Below are positions 6,673 through 12,566 of a DNA stretch of 14,154 bases, one piece after another. The notes below the pieces were generated by a model that was not told the origin of the DNA, did not search any database, and saw only the letters and a program-made list of their open reading frames with translations. Both the position numbers and the translations under genes were made by a program. Location of the stretch: assembly GCA_020722825.1 (NCBI GenBank), contig DYKC01000013.1:1-14154 (forward strand), given 5' to 3'. Positions within the stretch are counted from its first letter, which is position 1; every line of letters begins with the position of its first letter. Source of the DNA: Vermiphilus sp. (GTDB lineage: Bacteria; Ratteibacteria; UBA8468; B48-G9; JAFGKM01).

Positions 6673-7869
6673 TCACCCCTGTTCTGAACTCGCAGGGGAA
6701 GGAGTTTTTATAAATCTGGAAATAAACAGAGCCATCAGCATTTGAAAGACTGCAGTGACAAGAAATGGAATGCGCAGGCCGGCAACTCGGGCAATTGAAC
6801 CTCCGATAACCGGTCCTAAAGCGGGCCCTATCATACTTATGGAGGTAGAGGCTCCATATGCCTTTCCTATAAACCTGCTGTCAATAATTCTGTGAATGAT
6901 AGCATTGGCAGATGGCAGCATCCCGGCAACAGACAGGCCAAATAATATGCGCACAATAAAAAGCGAGGGTAGGGTTGAGACAAAAAAATGCCCTACTGAT
7001 GCAACAGCCGAAACGATGCAGCATACAACCAGGATTTTTTTATGCCCGAATCTGTCACCCACATGTCCGAGGAGTGCGGATGAAATTGCTCCAGCCAGAG
7101 CAGCAGCCGCAAGGACTGAGCCTGTGATACTATTCAGATTTTCAGAAGAGGGAATGATATCCTTTACAATAAGAGGGAAGGAAGGATTAACAATAGAGCT
7201 GCTCAGGTGCACCCCGAACATTATAACTACTGCAGCCATAAATCCGCTTACAGCCAGGATGTTACGGAAACTCATTGGAGGGCTATCTTTTTCTTCATCA
7301 GGAGGGGTGAAATTCTCTCTGACCAGCAGCAAAATCAGAAGTCCGCCCAGAAAGACAATGAGTGCGCCCGCACGGAAAGCAACACGATATCCATAGAGGT
7401 CTGCAATCATGCCGCCAAAAAGCGGACCAAGGGTTATCCCAACAAACACGGCGGACTGCATCATCCCAAGGGTGAGCCCGCTTCTGCGCTGGGGAGTTAC
7501 ACTGGCAACCAGTGCTATGCTGGCGGCGTTTGTACCGGTAAAAGCCCCCTGCAAAAACCTGCATACGACCAGCTGTCCAACGGTCCGTACTACAGACATA
7601 ACCAACAGGATTATCGTGCCTGAGAACATCGCTCTGCATACCATAACCTTGCGGCCATATCTATCAGCCAGAACACCCCACAGCGGGGCGAATAGACACA
7701 AAGTGACGCCTGCGGCCCCCAGCACGATACCTGACCAGAGGGCCTGTTCGCCTTTATCATATATGCCGAGTTCAGATATGAAAAAGGGCAGGAAAGGCAT
7801 AGCAAAAGAAAAGCCGAGCATTGACAGAATCTGGGCTATGAAAGCAGATATAAACGTTTTTTTCCACAT
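6673..7869 (-). CDS. Major facilitator superfamily drug-exporter-like transporter
   Basis: A 398-residue MFS protein with about 12 hydrophobic segments. It carries the inter-helix motif A twice: GVLADRYGRK at 65-74, and GHVGDRFGHKK at 268-278 in the second half. The pair CRFLQGAFTG, and TLGPLFGGMIADLYGYRVAF in helix 5, are characteristic of the MdtG/TetA-like drug:H+ antiporters of the inner membrane. The substrate cannot be read from sequence. The open frame runs upstream to 8136, but that part overlaps the divergent hydrolase and is not membrane-like. I start at the ATG at 7869 (MWKKTF), preceded by GAGG at five-base spacing. It ends 26 nt from the transposon remnant and is read divergently from the hydrolase, with 36 bp between the two start codons. 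Confidence 0.92.
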   Translation of the reverse strand: MWKKTFISAFIAQILSMLGFSFAMPFLPFFISELGIYDKGEQALWSGIVLGAAGVTLCLFAPLWGVLADRYGRKVMVCRAMFSGTIILLVMSVVRTVGQLVVCRFLQGAFTGTNAASIALVASVTPQRRSGLTLGMMQSAVFVGITLGPLFGGMIADLYGYRVAFRAGALIVFLGGLLILLLVRENFTPPDEEKDSPPMSFRNILAVSGFMAAVVIMFGVHLSSSIVNPSFPLIVKDIIPSSENLNSITGSVLAAAALAGAISSALLGHVGDRFGHKKILVVCCIVSAVASVGHFFVSTLPSLFIVRILFGLSVAGMLPSANAIIHRIIDSRFIGKAYGASTSISMIGPALGPVIGGSIARVAGLRIPFLVTAVFQMLMALFISRFIKTPSPASSEQG

Positions 7870-7890
7870 TTTTTCCTCGGGTGATTGTAT

Positions 7891-7898
7891 ATTATAAT
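7891..7898. promoter_or_regulatory. Shared palindromic -10 region (ATTATAAT) of divergent promoters
   Basis: ATTATAAT is its own reverse complement and gives TATAAT on both strands. On the plus strand TATAAT (7893-7898) is seven bases before the hydrolase ATG at 7906, so the transcript would start at or next to the start codon. On the minus strand TATAAT (7896-7891) has TTGTAA as a possible -35 (7918-7913) with a 16-bp spacer, and would start about 15 nt before the transporter's ATG. Simultaneous firing would be sterically exclusive. Confidence 0.6.
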
Positions 7899-7905
7899 GC
7901 TTACT

Positions 7906-8520
7906 ATGAATATTACAATAGAAAAAATTGTCGTGGGGGAATTTCAAACAAACTGTTATGTGGTAGTTTGTGAAACAACCGGTAAGGGTTTTATTATTGA
8001 CCCGGGCGATGAATATGAAAAGATAAGGGATGTGATAGGCAGGATGGATGTACAGCCATCTTTTGTTGTGAATACCCACGGACATATGGACCATATAAAA
8101 GAAGATGAAAAATTTTATCTGCCTGTTTACATACATAGACAGGATGCAGAGTGCCTTGGAAATCCTGATAAAAACCTTTCCGGATTATTTGGCATCCCTT
8201 TTGTTATTGATGTTGAAACAGTCATTCTGGAAGATGGAGATATTTTTAAAGTTGGAGCAACTGAGTTTGAGGTACTACATACCCCGGGTCATTCTCCCGG
8301 GAGTGTATGTTTAAAAAGCGGGAGGTTTGTGTTTACAGGAGATACCCTTTTTTGCGGGGGCTATGGTAGGACCGATCTGCCTGGGGGGTCTGAAAAAGAA
8401 TTATTGAATTCTATAAAAAACAGACTTATGGTTCTGCCTGACGAAACGGTAATCTGCCCCGGACACGGTCCATCCTCAACCATCGGTGCAGAAAAAAAGG
8501 TTTTTGGGGTATGCACTTGA
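7906..8520 (+). CDS. MBL-fold metallo-hydrolase, glyoxalase II-like
   Basis: A 204-residue cytoplasmic metallo-beta-lactamase-fold hydrolase. It has the binuclear-metal motif THGHMDH (H58, H60, D62, H63), then H129 in HTPGHSPG, D146 in FTGDTLF and H187 in CPGHGPSS, so all seven expected ligands are present. This short form (YcbL/GloB-like) acts on thioesters such as hydroxyacylglutathione or other glycolysis by-products; the exact substrate is not determined. I start at the third methionine (7906) because homologues begin with I-x-R/K-I-V-V-G-x-x-x-T-N-C-Y, as here. There is no SD; TATAAT sits seven bases upstream, indicating leaderless expression. The last residues (KKVFGVCT) are shorter and differ from the usual conserved tail, perhaps a harmless late frameshift in an A-rich run. 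Confidence 0.92.
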   Translation: MNITIEKIVVGEFQTNCYVVVCETTGKGFIIDPGDEYEKIRDVIGRMDVQPSFVVNTHGHMDHIKEDEKFYLPVYIHRQDAECLGNPDKNLSGLFGIPFVIDVETVILEDGDIFKVGATEFEVLHTPGHSPGSVCLKSGRFVFTGDTLFCGGYGRTDLPGGSEKELLNSIKNRLMVLPDETVICPGHGPSSTIGAEKKVFGVCT

Positions 8521-8548
8521 CACTCCCAAAGGGTTGGTGTAGGACAGT

Positions 8549-8570
8549 CCTCTATAGAGGTAATATATTA
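8549..8570. repeat. Two adjoining perfect palindromes
   Basis: CCTCTATAGAGG (8549-8560) is followed directly by TAATATATTA (8561-8570); both are perfect palindromes. GGACAGTCC just before adds a third partial dyad. The site lies 29 bp past the hydrolase stop. It could be a regulator-binding site or the end of a lost element; nothing decides between them. Confidence 0.45.
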
Positions 8571-8620
8571 GATCCAAAAAGTTAGAAAATCAGCAAAGCC
8601 TTACCAGAGTTGTTTTTAAG

Positions 8621-8691
8621 ATAAGAATCCCCCGTAGCTAACCATCCTTAAAAAGGACAGGTTAGAAAAGTAGAAAGCGGGGGTTTCTTAT
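8621..8691. repeat. Long three-stem hairpin (transposable-element end, structured RNA or terminator)
   Basis: The outer arms ATAAGAATCCCCCG (8621-8634) and CGGGGGTTTCTTAT (8678-8691) pair over 14 positions with one mismatch. Inside, CTAACC (8638-8643) pairs with GGTTAG (8660-8665), and TCCTT (8645-8649) pairs with AAGGA (8653-8657). The 12-nt A/G-rich strand 8666-8677 is unpaired opposite only three bases. On the plus strand it ends in GGGGGTTTCTTATTTATT, so it may terminate the hydrolase transcript about 100 nt after the stop. The nested design is more elaborate than a plain terminator. Confidence 0.55.
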
Positions 8692-8785
8692 TTATTCGGA
8701 GATAATTTCTCTCGGCTAATACCTTGTCTGGATTCTCAAAGTTAAGATAAGGACATGCATTTTTATAAGGACAACCTTTTTCCAT
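8648..8785 (-). other. Short open frame with paired CPY motifs, probably a gene remnant (45 aa)
   Basis: The ATG at 8785 opens a frame beginning MEKGCPYKNACPYLNFENPD and ending in TFLTCPF. The Cys-Pro-Tyr repeat (C5, C11) looks like a metal-binding or protein-specific N-terminus, and I have an impression of similar starts in transposon-encoded proteins, which I cannot confirm. The last third is encoded by the arm and centre of the long hairpin, so the natural C-terminus was probably lost when that sequence arrived. There is no clear SD. I list it as a remnant rather than a functional gene. Confidence 0.3.
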
Positions 8786-8885
8786 TATCTTTTCTTCTTT
8801 TCTTTACAAAAAGGGAAAGATTAAGCAAACCAATCTCTTTTAAAAGTTTTTTAGCTTCCTTATATTCTCCAGTTGTTTTAAAATA
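8763..8885 (-). pseudogene. TPR-like coding scrap
   Basis: A 40-codon open stretch containing TGEYKEAKKLLKEIGL, which looks like the second helix of a tetratricopeptide repeat, followed by NLSLFVKKRRK. There is no start codon, and stops flank it closely. Neighbouring frames just upstream (YITDILKQLENIRKL, and NVGISLIF) look like further pieces of the same repeat shifted by frameshifts. Overlap with the next small frame shows that neither can be an intact gene. Low confidence, offered as a decayed fragment. Confidence 0.25.
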
Positions 8886-8975
8886 TCAGTGATATACCTA
8901 CATTGGAAGGGCTGAAGCTTATTTAACTTAAAGATAAACAAGTGCTATGCTTTACTATGTAAGGATTTAGGGAGT

Positions 8976-9005
8976 TTGACAAAAACTACTTTTTGACGCT
9001 AATAT
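8976..9005 (+). promoter_or_regulatory. Sigma70-type promoter for the cob operon
   Basis: A perfect -35 box TTGACA (8976-8981) is followed after 18 bp by TAATAT (9000-9005), a 4/6 match to the -10 consensus. Transcription would begin near 9012, leaving a leader of about 80 nt before cobU. That is too short for a cobalamin riboswitch, and no B12-box-like sequence was seen in it. Confidence 0.5.
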
Positions 9006-9024
9006 ATTACCTGTTAAGATAGAG

Positions 9025-9072
9025 AATGAAAAAGAGGCGGTGCTGGAGTCTCAGTTTGTAACCACATCTTAA
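9025..9072 (+). pseudogene. Scrap resembling an ORF6N-type (phage antirepressor) domain
   Basis: In the leader of cobU the frame NEKEAVLESQFVTTS ends in TAA at 9070-9072. The stretch E-K-E-x-L-x-SQFVTTS is very close to the ORF6N domain core that I recall from phage antirepressor-like proteins, where it is followed by a RKYLPYAFTEQGVA segment that is absent here. The upstream residues do not continue the match, and the frame is closed by a stop at 8977-8979. Too short to be firm. Confidence 0.25.
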
Positions 9073-9090
9073 AACCCGGACATTTTATTT

Positions 9091-9636
9091 ATGGGTAAAA
9101 TAGTCTTTATCACCGGTGGAGCCAGAAGCGGGAAGAGCAAATTTGCTTTGAAATTAGCAAAAAAGTTTGGCAAAAATGTCATTTTTCTTGCTACCGCTTT
9201 ACCCAAAGATAAGGAGATGGCGGAAAGAGTGAAAATCCATCAAGAGAGCCGTCCCAGGAATTGGAAGACAATTGTGGAAGAGAAAAACATTCTTAAAGTA
9301 ATTAAAGGAATTAAAAGGTCTTTTTGCCATCTTTTGATTATTGACTGTTTGACCCTCTTTATCTCTAACCTTCTTCTCTCTGATGAGAAGGAAGAAAGAA
9401 TCTTAAAAGAGATTAAAGCCATCGTGAAATTATTACAAAAAGCAAAATACACCACGATTATTGTTTCCAATGAAGTAGGTGATGGAGTTGTTCCGGCTAA
9501 TGATATTGCCCGAAGATTCAGGGATTTAGCAGGCTCTGCTAATCAGACAGTAGCAGAAAAAGCGGATGAGGTATATCTGGTAGTGGCGGGGATACCGATA
9601 AAAATAGGAGGAAAGTGGAAAGGATTGAAGAAATAA
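9091..9636 (+). CDS. cobU: Adenosylcobinamide kinase / adenosylcobinamide-phosphate guanylyltransferase
   Basis: CobU phosphorylates the aminopropanol arm of adenosylcobinamide and then transfers GMP to it, making AdoCbi-GDP for CobS. The 181-residue protein has a P-loop GGARSGKS (9-16). H50 in RVKIHQESRPRNW lies in the position of the histidine that is guanylylated in the family. IIDCLTLFISNLL is the Walker-B-like segment, followed by SNEVGDGVVP and RRFRDLAGSANQ. Length is normal. The ATG at 9091 is supported by the family N-terminus; the SD is weak. It heads the cob operon and overlaps cobT by 22 nt. A sigma70-like promoter lies about 110 nt upstream. Confidence 0.95.
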   Translation: MGKIVFITGGARSGKSKFALKLAKKFGKNVIFLATALPKDKEMAERVKIHQESRPRNWKTIVEEKNILKVIKGIKRSFCHLLIIDCLTLFISNLLLSDEKEERILKEIKAIVKLLQKAKYTTIIVSNEVGDGVVPANDIARRFRDLAGSANQTVAEKADEVYLVVAGIPIKIGGKWKGLKK

Positions 9637-10676
9637 TTAAAAGAATTAAGCCGGTTGATGAGAGGCTGATGCAGGAAACGCAAAAGAAATTGGATAACCT
9701 TACCAAGCCTATCGGGAGTCTGGGAAGATTGGAAGAATTTGCTAAGAGGATTGTCGGAATTACCGGGAAGAACAATCCTTCCCTAAAAGAGAAGGTAATC
9801 TTTACTTTTGCTGCTGATCATGGCGTTGCTGAGGAAGGAGTAAGCGCCTATCCCGCTGAAGTTACGGCACAGATGGTTTACAATTTTTTATCTGGAGGGG
9901 CTGGCATCAATGTATTAGCTCGGCATGTCGGAGCAAGACTGGTAGTGGTGGATATGGGAGTAAAAGAAAAACTCAAAACTCAGAACTCAAAACTCAAAAT
10001 TAAGAAGATAAATTATGGAACAAGGAATATGGCAAAGGGACCGGCGATGACTAAAAAAGAGGCGATAGAGTCGATCTTAGCCGGGGCAGAGGTCTTTGCA
10101 GAAGAATTTAAAAAGGACGGTGTTGATATTGCTGGAATTGGTGATATGGGTATTGGAAATACCACCGCCGCAAGTAGTATCCTCGCCGCAATTACCAAGG
10201 CAAAAGTAAAGGATGTTACCGGCCGGGGAACAGGAATTGATGATGAACAATTGAGAAATAAGGTTGAAGTGATTAAAAGAGCATTAAGAGTAAATAGACC
10301 TGATCCCACCGATCCGATAGATGTTTTAGCCAAGGTCGGTGGTTATGAAATAGGAGGATTAGCCGGTGTTGTTCTTCTTGCTGCTGCCAACAAGGTTCCG
10401 GTAGTGATCGATGGTTTTATCTCTACCGCCAGTGCCCTCATTGCTACCCAACTGGCTCCTCTTGTCAGGGATTATCTCTTTGCTTCACATAAATCGGTGG
10501 AAATAGGTCATGACATTGCTCTGAGGGAAATAGGACAAAGACCGATGTTTGATCTTAAGATGAGATTAGGGGAGGGGACAGGGGCAGCCCTTGCGATTAA
10601 TATTATCGAGGCCGGAGTCAAGATTTTGAACCAGATGGCCAGTTTCAAAGAGGCAGGAGTCTCGGAGAAAATATGA
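9615..10676 (+). CDS. cobT: Nicotinate-nucleotide-dimethylbenzimidazole phosphoribosyltransferase
   Basis: CobT activates the lower-ligand base by transferring ribose 5-phosphate from nicotinate mononucleotide, giving alpha-ribazole phosphate. The 353-residue sequence carries LTKPIGSLGRLE (29-40), FTFAADHGVAEEGVSAYP, the GIGDMGIGNTTAAS loop, and RLGEGTGAALA with the catalytic glutamate at E320. The GTG start at 9615 directly follows AGGAGG (three-base spacing) inside cobU; no closer ATG fits the family N-terminus. The gene ends in an ATGA overlap with cobS. An oddity is a 7-bp tandem repeat that encodes residues 118-131 in a surface loop, only about two residues longer than usual. CobT enzymes accept various bases, so the native lower ligand cannot be told. 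Confidence 0.96.
   Translation: MERIEEIIKRIKPVDERLMQETQKKLDNLTKPIGSLGRLEEFAKRIVGITGKNNPSLKEKVIFTFAADHGVAEEGVSAYPAEVTAQMVYNFLSGGAGINVLARHVGARLVVVDMGVKEKLKTQNSKLKIKKINYGTRNMAKGPAMTKKEAIESILAGAEVFAEEFKKDGVDIAGIGDMGIGNTTAASSILAAITKAKVKDVTGRGTGIDDEQLRNKVEVIKRALRVNRPDPTDPIDVLAKVGGYEIGGLAGVVLLAAANKVPVVIDGFISTASALIATQLAPLVRDYLFASHKSVEIGHDIALREIGQRPMFDLKMRLGEGTGAALAINIIEAGVKILNQMASFKEAGVSEKI
9968..10002 (+). repeat. 7-bp tandem repeat (AAAACTC) inside cobT
   Basis: The units are AAAACTC, AAAACTC, AGAACTC, AAAACTC, then a degraded AAAATTA. Because 7 is not a multiple of 3, the peptide repeats every 21 nt (KLKTQNS, then KLKIKK). The reading frame is kept. This looks like a simple-sequence element tolerated in a loop of CobT between the conserved VVVDMGV and YGTRNMAKGPAMT segments. 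Confidence 0.8.
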
Positions 10677-11404
10677 AAAGATTTTTGGCGGCATTACAGT
10701 TTTTAACCATTATTCCGATACCTAAAGGGATAAAGATAGAGGAGAAAGAATTAGCAAGTTCTGTAATTTTCTTTCCTCTTGTTGGTCTTTTTATTGGCGG
10801 GATTTTGCTCCTGATTGATATCTCTCTGAGGAAATTCATTCCGGCTCTTACCATTAATCTATTGCTTCTACTTGTTTGGGTTGAAATTACAGGTAGTTTA
10901 CATTTAGATGGTCTTGCCGATACGGTCGATGGTCTCTCTGGAGGTAAAAATAGAGAGGAGATCTTAAGGATTATGGCCGATAGCAATATTGGGGCAAAAG
11001 GAGCGATTGCATTAATTCTTCTCTTAGGAACAAAATATCTTTTCCTATATCAATTGCCATTTGCCCCTCGTAATTATGCCTTACTTCTTGTTCCTGCTTT
11101 AGGTCGCTGGGCAATGGTCTTAGCGATAGCCTTTTCTTCTTACCCCAAAGAGGAAGGATTGGGGAGGATATTTGTTGGAGGAAATAACAAGAAGGAAGCA
11201 TTGGTCACTTCTCTGTTAATAATTCTACTTGGTTTGCTTCTATTTAAGTCCTCTTTTATCTACCTTCTTTTTGGAATCCTGGCGGCAACATTTCTTCTTT
11301 TAGCAATCTTTAAAGGAAGGATTGGGGGAATTACCGGGGATAATCTGGGAGCAATAAATGAAATTATTGAGGTTGTCACTCTTTTAATTATTTGTCTTTT
11401 CTAA
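10673..11404 (+). CDS. cobS: Adenosylcobinamide-GDP ribazoletransferase (cobalamin synthase)
   Basis: CobS is the polytopic inner-membrane enzyme that joins AdoCbi-GDP to alpha-ribazole or its phosphate, completing the nucleotide loop of the cobamide. The 243 residues are rich in hydrophobic helices. They contain the family motifs LQFLTIIPIP at the start, HLDGLADTVDG (77-87), RIMADSNIGAKG, and ITGDNLGAINEI near the end (220-231); the acidic residues in these bind the metal. The ATG overlaps the cobT stop (ATGA) and has GGAGAAAAT as SD. Length is typical. CobU, CobT and CobS together form the complete loop-assembly set. Confidence 0.95.
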   Translation: MKRFLAALQFLTIIPIPKGIKIEEKELASSVIFFPLVGLFIGGILLLIDISLRKFIPALTINLLLLLVWVEITGSLHLDGLADTVDGLSGGKNREEILRIMADSNIGAKGAIALILLLGTKYLFLYQLPFAPRNYALLLVPALGRWAMVLAIAFSSYPKEEGLGRIFVGGNNKKEALVTSLLIILLGLLLFKSSFIYLLFGILAATFLLLAIFKGRIGGITGDNLGAINEIIEVVTLLIICLF

Positions 11405-11407
11405 AGA

Positions 11408-12475
11408 ATGATTAAAATGGCTGATTGGCTCCATGGAGGCAATATCAGAAAAGCAGCGGAGACCTCTGGGATTTCTCCCGGAGATATTCTTGACTTTTCT
11501 GCCAATATCAATCCTTTAGGTTTGCCTGTTAGATTAAAGAAACTAATTAAAGAGAATCTCTCTGAGATTCTTCATTATCCTGATCCTGAATGCAAGTTAT
11601 TAAAGAAAAAAATATCGCAATATCTTAACCTTAATCCCAAAGAGATAATTATTGAAAATGGCTCCACGCCTTTGATTTATTTATTTATTCAGGCATTTGC
11701 TCTCCAGAGAGCTTTGATTCTTGTCCCAACATTTTCAGAATATGAAAGAGCGATAAGAATTCAGGGAGCAAAGATTAGGTTCTTTCTTCTTAAGGAAAAG
11801 GATAATTTTAGATTTGAATTAAGGAAATTTGTCAAATTTATGGATGGAGTCGATAGCCTCTTTCTCTGTAATCCAAATAATCCTATTGGAAGCATTATTC
11901 CCCAGGAAGAACTGATGGAGATAGTAAAATTGAGCAAAAGGAGAAATATTTTTCTTTTCCTTGATGAGGCCTTTATTGATTATCAGGAGAAAGAAAGTCT
12001 AAAAAAGGCCATTGGTAAAAATCTTTTTATCTTAAGGTCATTTACAAAATTCTTTGCTATCCCAGGGCTGCGGCTTGGCTATGGAATAGGGAACAAAAGA
12101 CTGATTCAAAGATTGGATAAAATCAGAGTACCTTGGTCAGTAAATAGTTTAGCCCAGATTGCCGGAGGCTTTCTCCTGGATGATGGAGAATTCATTAAGA
12201 AAAGTAGAAAATTTATGGAAAAGGAAAGGTTTTTTCTCTTTAATGAATTGGCTAAGATCCCTGGACTGAAACCATTTCCATCAACAACAAACTTTATCCT
12301 CATTAAGATAAAGTCTCTTTCTGCTTCTCATCTACAAAGGGAATTACTTAAGAAAGGAATTCTAATTCGTGATTGTAGTAATATCAGAGGACTGGATAAT
12401 TCATTTATTCGCGTAGCGGTGAAAAATAGAAAGGAGAATCTAAAGTTGCTTGAAGCTTTGAGAAAAACGGTATGA
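11408..12475 (+). CDS. cobD: L-threonine-O-3-phosphate decarboxylase (PLP-dependent)
   Basis: A class I/II aminotransferase-fold protein. In Salmonella-type nomenclature CobD decarboxylates threonine phosphate to (R)-1-amino-2-propanol phosphate, the linker attached to the corrin ring. The start MADWLHGGNI matches the family's H-G-G-N opening. SANINPLG (31-38), CNPNNPIGS (154-162), D186 in LDEAF, the Schiff-base lysine K214 in SFTKFFAIPGLRLGY and a C-terminal IRVAVKNRKEN follow in order. HisC-type histidinol-phosphate aminotransferases are related, but the H-G-G-N start and the cob context favour CobD. ATGs at 11408 and 11417 are both possible; the second gives the tighter family start. It lies 3 nt after cobS with no strong SD. 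Confidence 0.92.
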   Translation: MIKMADWLHGGNIRKAAETSGISPGDILDFSANINPLGLPVRLKKLIKENLSEILHYPDPECKLLKKKISQYLNLNPKEIIIENGSTPLIYLFIQAFALQRALILVPTFSEYERAIRIQGAKIRFFLLKEKDNFRFELRKFVKFMDGVDSLFLCNPNNPIGSIIPQEELMEIVKLSKRRNIFLFLDEAFIDYQEKESLKKAIGKNLFILRSFTKFFAIPGLRLGYGIGNKRLIQRLDKIRVPWSVNSLAQIAGGFLLDDGEFIKKSRKFMEKERFFLFNELAKIPGLKPFPSTTNFILIKIKSLSASHLQRELLKKGILIRDCSNIRGLDNSFIRVAVKNRKENLKLLEALRKTV

Positions 12476-12496
12476 AAGAGAAATTATAAAATCAAG

Positions 12497-12552
12497 ATGT
12501 AGTGGTCGAGCTTGCTCGACAGACAATAGCAGAGTAAACTTTGCCACTACAT
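12497..12552. repeat. 56-bp palindromic element with two inner hairpins (MITE-like)
   Basis: The ends ATGTAGTGG (12497-12505) and CCACTACAT (12544-12552) are perfect inverted repeats. Inside lie a perfect hairpin GTCGAG-CTTG-CTCGAC (12505-12520) and a second one, GCAGAGT-AA-ACTTTGC (12529-12544), with one G-T wobble. In RNA this folds as a three-way junction. It sits between cobD and the amidoligase-like gene, 14 bp before the latter's ATG. I recall similar elements in candidate-phylum genomes, but the family is not verified. Confidence 0.75.
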
Positions 12553-12566
12553 GAATTTCTGATACG

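Larger units (their letters stand above)
8521..9090. other. 570-bp gap with palindromes and decayed gene scraps
   Basis: No intact recognisable gene. The stretch contains two adjoining perfect palindromes (8549-8570), a long three-stem hairpin (8621-8691), two short minus-strand open frames (8648-8785 and 8763-8885), a plus-strand scrap resembling an ORF6N domain (about 9025-9072) and a promoter for the cob operon (8976-9005). It also marks the change to visibly more A+T-rich coding sequence. I see no tRNA, cobalamin riboswitch core or CRISPR in it. Confidence 0.6.

Noticed and set aside
6670..6700. CCCCTG/CAGGGG hairpin at the end of the transporter gene as a terminator
   Set aside because: The stem is short and interrupted, includes the stop codon, and is followed by mixed A/T rather than a T-run on the transcribed strand.
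6896..7897. Plus-strand frames across the transporter
   Set aside because: They are antisense to the MFS gene and have no hydrophobic pattern or motif.
7870..8136. N-terminal extension of the MFS frame
   Set aside because: It overlaps the divergent hydrolase gene, is not membrane-like, and the ATG at 7869 has its own SD and the normal family start.
8516..8545. TTGACA at 8516 as a promoter
   Set aside because: The spacing would place TAGGAC as the -10, a poor match, and no gene follows for over 500 bp.
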